A DNA stretch of 9,161 nt, taken from the NCBI GenBank assembly GCA_964570205.1, contig CAZMXI010000184.1, positions 1-9,161 of the forward strand, read 5' to 3'. Source of the stretch: CAZMXI01 sp964570205. GTDB taxonomy: Bacteria > Planctomycetota > Phycisphaerae > Tepidisphaerales > Tepidisphaeraceae. A program made the position numbers and the translations under genes. Positions 6,924 to 9,161 of this stretch are shown piece after piece. The notes under the pieces are model-generated. The model was not told the DNA's origin. It searched no databases and was given only the letters and a program-made list of their open reading frames with translations. Within the stretch, counting starts at the first letter, position 1, and the number at the start of each line of letters is the position of its first letter.

Positions 6924-6964
6924 GAGCCGCGAAGGGACTCTCCTTTCGCGGCTCTGGTCTTATT
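6924..6964 (+). terminator. Intrinsic terminator of the sugar isomerase gene
   Basis: Stem 6924-6937 pairs with 6941-6954 around a 3-nt loop (CTC): 14 bp, GC-rich at the base, with one G-U wobble (6934/6944) that pairs only in the + strand RNA. A short T-containing tail (TGGTCTTATT) follows. It sits 30 bp after the isomerase stop, in the 66-bp gap before the convergent tsaB stop. The U tract is imperfect. The stem could also partly stop leftward tsaB transcripts, with one C-A mismatch on that strand. Confidence 0.7.
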
Positions 6965-7679
6965 GGGGGCATGGCGATGCGCCATGCATCGCCTGCCACT
7001 TTTCCTCCGCCTCGGGCGGGCGGATGTAAATGGGTACGAGATGGTACGGATCGGTGTACTGCCCGAGACGCGCCATCCGAGCGCCGAGCATCGCTGCCAC
7101 GGCGGCGCGTGGCCGCCACGTGTCGGCTGGCGCGACGATGATGCCAGGATCATCGGGGATGAACGGCTCGTGGGCGGGAATCCCCTCGCCTAGCAGCCAA
7201 ACCGGCCGCGGACTGCGGGCAAGGACTGCGGCGAGGGTGTCGAGATGCGCGCCCTCCACCTCCCGCCACTCATCCATCTCGCGGGCGAAACGGGCGGTGT
7301 AGATCTGATCCCGCTTGGCGTCCAGAACGATCACCAGATGCTCGGTTTCCGGCGGAGCGTTCTCGGCCAGCACTCGCACCGTGGGGACCGCGACCAGTTT
7401 CGTGCCGCGGGCGAAGGCGAGGATCTTGGCCAGCGTGATGGCGATGCGCAGTCCGGTGAACGAGCCTGGCCCGGCCGACACGTGAAGCTCGGCGACGTCG
7501 GCCGGTCCGAGGCCGCGCCCTCCGCACAACCGGTCGATGATGGGGATGATCTCGGCTGCGTGCTTGAGCCCGTGTGCAAACTGCTCCTCGGCCAGGATGC
7601 AGAGTTGGGGCGCACTGATATCGGCAAGGGCAATGGAGCCGGTGCGGGAGGAGGTTTCGATGGCAAGAGCGATGCTCAC
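6960..7679 (-). CDS. tsaB: tRNA t6A37 threonylcarbamoyl complex subunit TsaB
   Basis: 239 residues. The N-terminus ALAIETSSRTGSIAL is the ASKHA-fold opening strand pair of TsaB (YeaZ), and SAGPGSFTGLRIA (68-80) is the family signature. LDAKRDQIYTARF (~119-131) and the terminal P-x-YIRPPEAEEKW segment also match. TsaB is the TsaD paralogue that lacks the metal-binding catalytic site; it dimerises with TsaD and, with TsaE and TsaC, puts threonylcarbamoyl on A37 of ANN-decoding tRNAs in the cytosol. Length is normal (~220-240). The start is GTG at 7679, needed to keep the first strand; no ATG fits and no Shine-Dalgarno sequence precedes it. The gene lies 25 bp after the FtsB-like gene on the same strand, so probably ends an eno > ftsB-like > tsaB unit. 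TATACT lies 7 bp before the GTG and could also give a leaderless transcript. Confidence 0.93.
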   Translation of the reverse strand: MSIALAIETSSRTGSIALADISAPQLCILAEEQFAHGLKHAAEIIPIIDRLCGGRGLGPADVAELHVSAGPGSFTGLRIAITLAKILAFARGTKLVAVPTVRVLAENAPPETEHLVIVLDAKRDQIYTARFAREMDEWREVEGAHLDTLAAVLARSPRPVWLLGEGIPAHEPFIPDDPGIIVAPADTWRPRAAVAAMLGARMARLGQYTDPYHLVPIYIRPPEAEEKWQAMHGASPCPQ

Positions 7680-7686
7680 GCGGGGG

Positions 7687-7692
7687 AGTATA
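7687..7692 (-). promoter_or_regulatory. Possible -10 box for a leaderless tsaB transcript
   Basis: The - strand reads TATACT at 7692-7687 (5 of 6 consensus bases), then 7 nt, then the GTG start of tsaB. Usual -10 to start-site spacing would begin the RNA at or next to the GTG. No recognisable -35 lies 16-18 bp upstream, and I see no Shine-Dalgarno sequence. Confidence 0.3.
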
Positions 7693-7704
7693 ACACAGAG
7701 CCGT

Positions 7705-8262
7705 TCAGGCTTTGGCCTCGACGATATTCGGGCCGAGCACCAGCCCGATGGCCAGCAGCATCAGACCGGCGCCGATCATATAGAGCCGGCTGCGCGGGTC
7801 GCGGCACAGCCCGGCAATGCGTCCCTCGACCGGTCGATACTCTGAAACAGGAGGCGGAGGCGGCACGTTGACCAGCGAGAAGGGCGAGCGGTCGGCGTCG
7901 GCTTCGCCCTCGAGAGTCATTGAGCGTGCCCCCTTCCGGATGAAACTCATCTGGCGCTGGGCAAGTCGCTCGGCGATCGCCGGGTCGCGCCCCAGCCGCG
8001 AGACAAACTCCTGGTTCACCGCCACCTGCTTCTCAATCTGATCCAGATCGACGCGGAGCTTCTCGCATTCGTAGACGAGCTGTCGGTTTTCGTCAATCTG
8101 GGGAATGACCACGCACAGGCCAATCATCACCAGACCGATGGAAATCAACACGATCGTCCATCCGTGACGCCCGGATGCCATAGCCGGCAGCGGGGGCGCG
8201 GCGGGCAGACAATCCGCATGGGGCCGCTCACGACCGTCGATTTGTTCATCCTTCGCTTGCAT
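7705..8262 (-). CDS. FtsB/DivIC-like membrane coiled-coil protein with extra C-terminal TM helix
   Basis: 185 residues. A Pro-rich, charged cytoplasmic N-terminus (1-33) leads to TM1 (~35-54, GWTIVLISIGLVMIGLCVVIP), then a predicted coiled coil (~56-90, ENRQLVYECEKLRVDLDQIE) and LGRDPAIAERLAQRQMSFIRKG (90-111). The last segment resembles the 'L.rDP.yiE..AR..lg...pGE' end of FtsB/DivIC septum-initiator proteins. A Pro-rich linker (PPPPP, 134-138) and a second TM helix (~161-177) follow, which typical FtsB (~100 residues) lacks. Position just downstream of eno supports the link, since eno-ftsB order is common in Proteobacteria. FtsB bridges FtsL and FtsQ in the divisome; whether this protein does so is unproven. 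The ATG at 8262 has only a weak GAGAG (8271-8267) upstream. The leader is strongly structured, and codons 3-7 can pair with the upstream hairpin arm. It could instead be an unrelated coiled-coil membrane protein. Confidence 0.7.
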   Translation of the reverse strand: MQAKDEQIDGRERPHADCLPAAPPLPAMASGRHGWTIVLISIGLVMIGLCVVIPQIDENRQLVYECEKLRVDLDQIEKQVAVNQEFVSRLGRDPAIAERLAQRQMSFIRKGARSMTLEGEADADRSPFSLVNVPPPPPVSEYRPVEGRIAGLCRDPRSRLYMIGAGLMLLAIGLVLGPNIVEAKA

Positions 8263-8292
8263 GGCGCTCTCAGAGAACGGACGAAGGATGAA
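8245..8292 (-). promoter_or_regulatory. Alternative hairpin enclosing the FtsB-like start codon
   Basis: CGAAGGATGAA (8282-8292, + strand), part of the upstream hairpin arm, is a perfect 11-bp inverted match to TTCATCCTTCG (8245-8255), which is codons 3-7 of the FtsB-like gene. A G-U pair (8281/8256) extends it. In RNA this would place the start codon (8262-8260) and the weak Shine-Dalgarno region inside a 24-nt loop, and would compete with the larger eno-proximal hairpin. Function is inferred only. Confidence 0.35.
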
Positions 8293-8336
8293 AGATGAAG
8301 CGCAGGTTCATCCCTCATCCTTCATCACTGTTCTCT
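8272..8336 (-). promoter_or_regulatory. Long imperfect inverted repeat (RNA hairpin) between eno and the FtsB-like gene
   Basis: In the - strand RNA, 8336-8330 pairs with 8278-8272 (7 bp). After a small internal loop (8329-8327 / 8279), 8326-8307 pairs with 8299-8280 (20 bp) around a 7-nt loop. The three non-Watson-Crick positions (8282/8324, 8292/8314, 8293/8313) are all G-U wobbles on this strand but A-C mismatches on the other. The stem begins 9 nt after the eno stop. No U run follows, so it is not a standard intrinsic terminator; an RNA processing, 3'-end-protecting or translation-control element is more likely. It could instead be a copy of a dispersed intergenic repeat. Confidence 0.6.
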
Positions 8337-8345
8337 TTATCGGCC

Positions 8346-9161
8346 CTACTTGTTCCAGAACTTTCCGCCGAATTCAGCTTGTTCGCCGAGCTGCTCGTTG
8401 ATCCGGAAGAGCTGGTTGTACTTGGCGACGCGATCCGACCGCGCCGGGGCGCCGGTCTTGATCTGGCCGCAGTTCGTGGCCACCGCGATGTCGGCGATCG
8501 TCGCATCCTCAGTTTCGCCGCTGCGATGGCTGAGGACGGCGTTGTAACCGTTGCGCATCGCCAGGTTGACCGCTGCAAATGTCTCGCTCAGGGTGCCGAT
8601 CTGGTTGACCTTGACCAGGATCGCGTTGGCGGTGCACGTCTTGATGCCCTTTTCCAGGAACTTGACGTTCGTGACGAACAGGTCGTCGCCGACGAGTTGC
8701 ACCTTCTTGCCCACCCGGTCCGTCAGCAGCTTCCAGCCATCCCAGTCGTTCTCGGCGAGGCCGTCTTCGATCGACCGGATCGGGTACTTCTCGCACCACT
8801 TGGCCCAGTAATCGACCATCTGTTCGCTGCTGAGGATCTTGTCAGGGTTGCTCTTGAAGAACTTGTACCCCTTCTTCTCCTTGTCCCACAGCTCGCTGGT
8901 GGCGGGGTCCAGGGCCACGAAGATCTGCTTGCCGAACTTGTAGCCGGCCTTTTCGACCGCCTCGCCGATGACCTTCAGCGCATCCTCGTTGTCCTTCAGG
9001 TTTGGGGCGAAGCCGCCCTCATCGCCGACGGCGGTGCTCATTTTGTTGTCGTGCAGGACCTTCTTCAAGGCGTGGTAGATCTCGACGCCGGCCCGCATGG
9101 CGTCGGCAAAGTTGTCGAATCCCCACGGCTGGATCATGAATTCCTGAAAATCGACGTTGTT
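8346..9161 (-). CDS. eno: Enolase (phosphopyruvate hydratase), C-terminal part
   Basis: The frame runs off the right edge (first visible residues NNVDFQEFMIQPWG), leaving 271 residues of a protein usually ~430 long. Enolase interconverts 2-phosphoglycerate and phosphoenolpyruvate in glycolysis and also associates with RNase E in some bacteria. By comparison with E. coli enolase the active-site residues are present: E208 (VGDEGGFAPN, codon 9018-9020), Mg ligands D245 (VALDPATSE), E289 (SIEDGLAEND) and D316 (LVGDDLFVTN), catalytic K341 (ILVKVNQIG, codon 8610-8612), H373 (SHRSGETED) and K392 (IKTGAPARSDR, codon 8457-8459). E168 would lie off the window. The sequence ends normally (EFGGKFWNK, TAG at 8346-8348), so the gene looks intact and functional. 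It is the first visible gene of a - strand unit with the FtsB-like gene (83 bp downstream, across a large hairpin) and tsaB. Confidence 0.97.
   Translation of the reverse strand, partial: NNVDFQEFMIQPWGFDNFADAMRAGVEIYHALKKVLHDNKMSTAVGDEGGFAPNLKDNEDALKVIGEAVEKAGYKFGKQIFVALDPATSELWDKEKKGYKFFKSNPDKILSSEQMVDYWAKWCEKYPIRSIEDGLAENDWDGWKLLTDRVGKKVQLVGDDLFVTNVKFLEKGIKTCTANAILVKVNQIGTLSETFAAVNLAMRNGYNAVLSHRSGETEDATIADIAVATNCGQIKTGAPARSDRVAKYNQLFRINEQLGEQAEFGGKFWNK

Overview
The window is high-GC bacterial chromosomal DNA carrying eight protein genes, two of them cut by the window edges. A PEP-CTERM sorting signal, a large CHASE2-cyclase beside a FecR-domain protein, a xylose-isomerase-like TIM-barrel sugar isomerase and a long-form GNAT acetyltransferase together suggest a Planctomycetota-like bacterium, perhaps Phycisphaerae. 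That placement is an inference from gene content, not a phylogenetic result. I see no rRNA, tRNA, CRISPR array, insertion sequence or phage gene.

Left region (1-4068, + strand): the 3' part of a FecR-domain protein with a YfaP-like beta-sandwich, followed by a 961-residue membrane adenylate cyclase (CHASE2 sensor, membrane block, class III catalytic domain). These probably form one signalling unit: an envelope FecR protein beside a membrane receptor that makes cAMP. The reading frame after the FecR stop stays open to a TGA that overlaps the cyclase ATG, so a short leader peptide may couple their translation.

Middle region (4015-5689, - strand): a small PEP-CTERM exported protein whose last 17 codons and stop lie antisense to the end of the cyclase gene, then a GNAT acetyltransferase. 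A 160-bp divergent promoter region (5690-5849) separates the acetyltransferase from a + strand sugar isomerase/epimerase gene (5850-6893). The isomerase gene ends at a clear hairpin terminator in the gap it shares with the convergent tsaB.

Right region (6960-9161, - strand): a housekeeping cluster transcribed from the right edge, eno (enolase, C-terminal part) > FtsB/DivIC-like membrane coiled-coil protein > tsaB (tRNA t6A synthesis). Between eno and the FtsB-like gene lies a long inverted repeat. Its three imperfect pairs all become G-U wobbles in the transcribed strand, and its 3' arm can alternatively pair with the first codons of the FtsB-like gene.

No wholly novel multi-gene system is evident. 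The most distinctive items are the FecR/CHASE2-cyclase unit with its enlarged sensor, the eno-ftsB-like intergenic RNA structure, and the PEP-CTERM tail made from cyclase antisense sequence.
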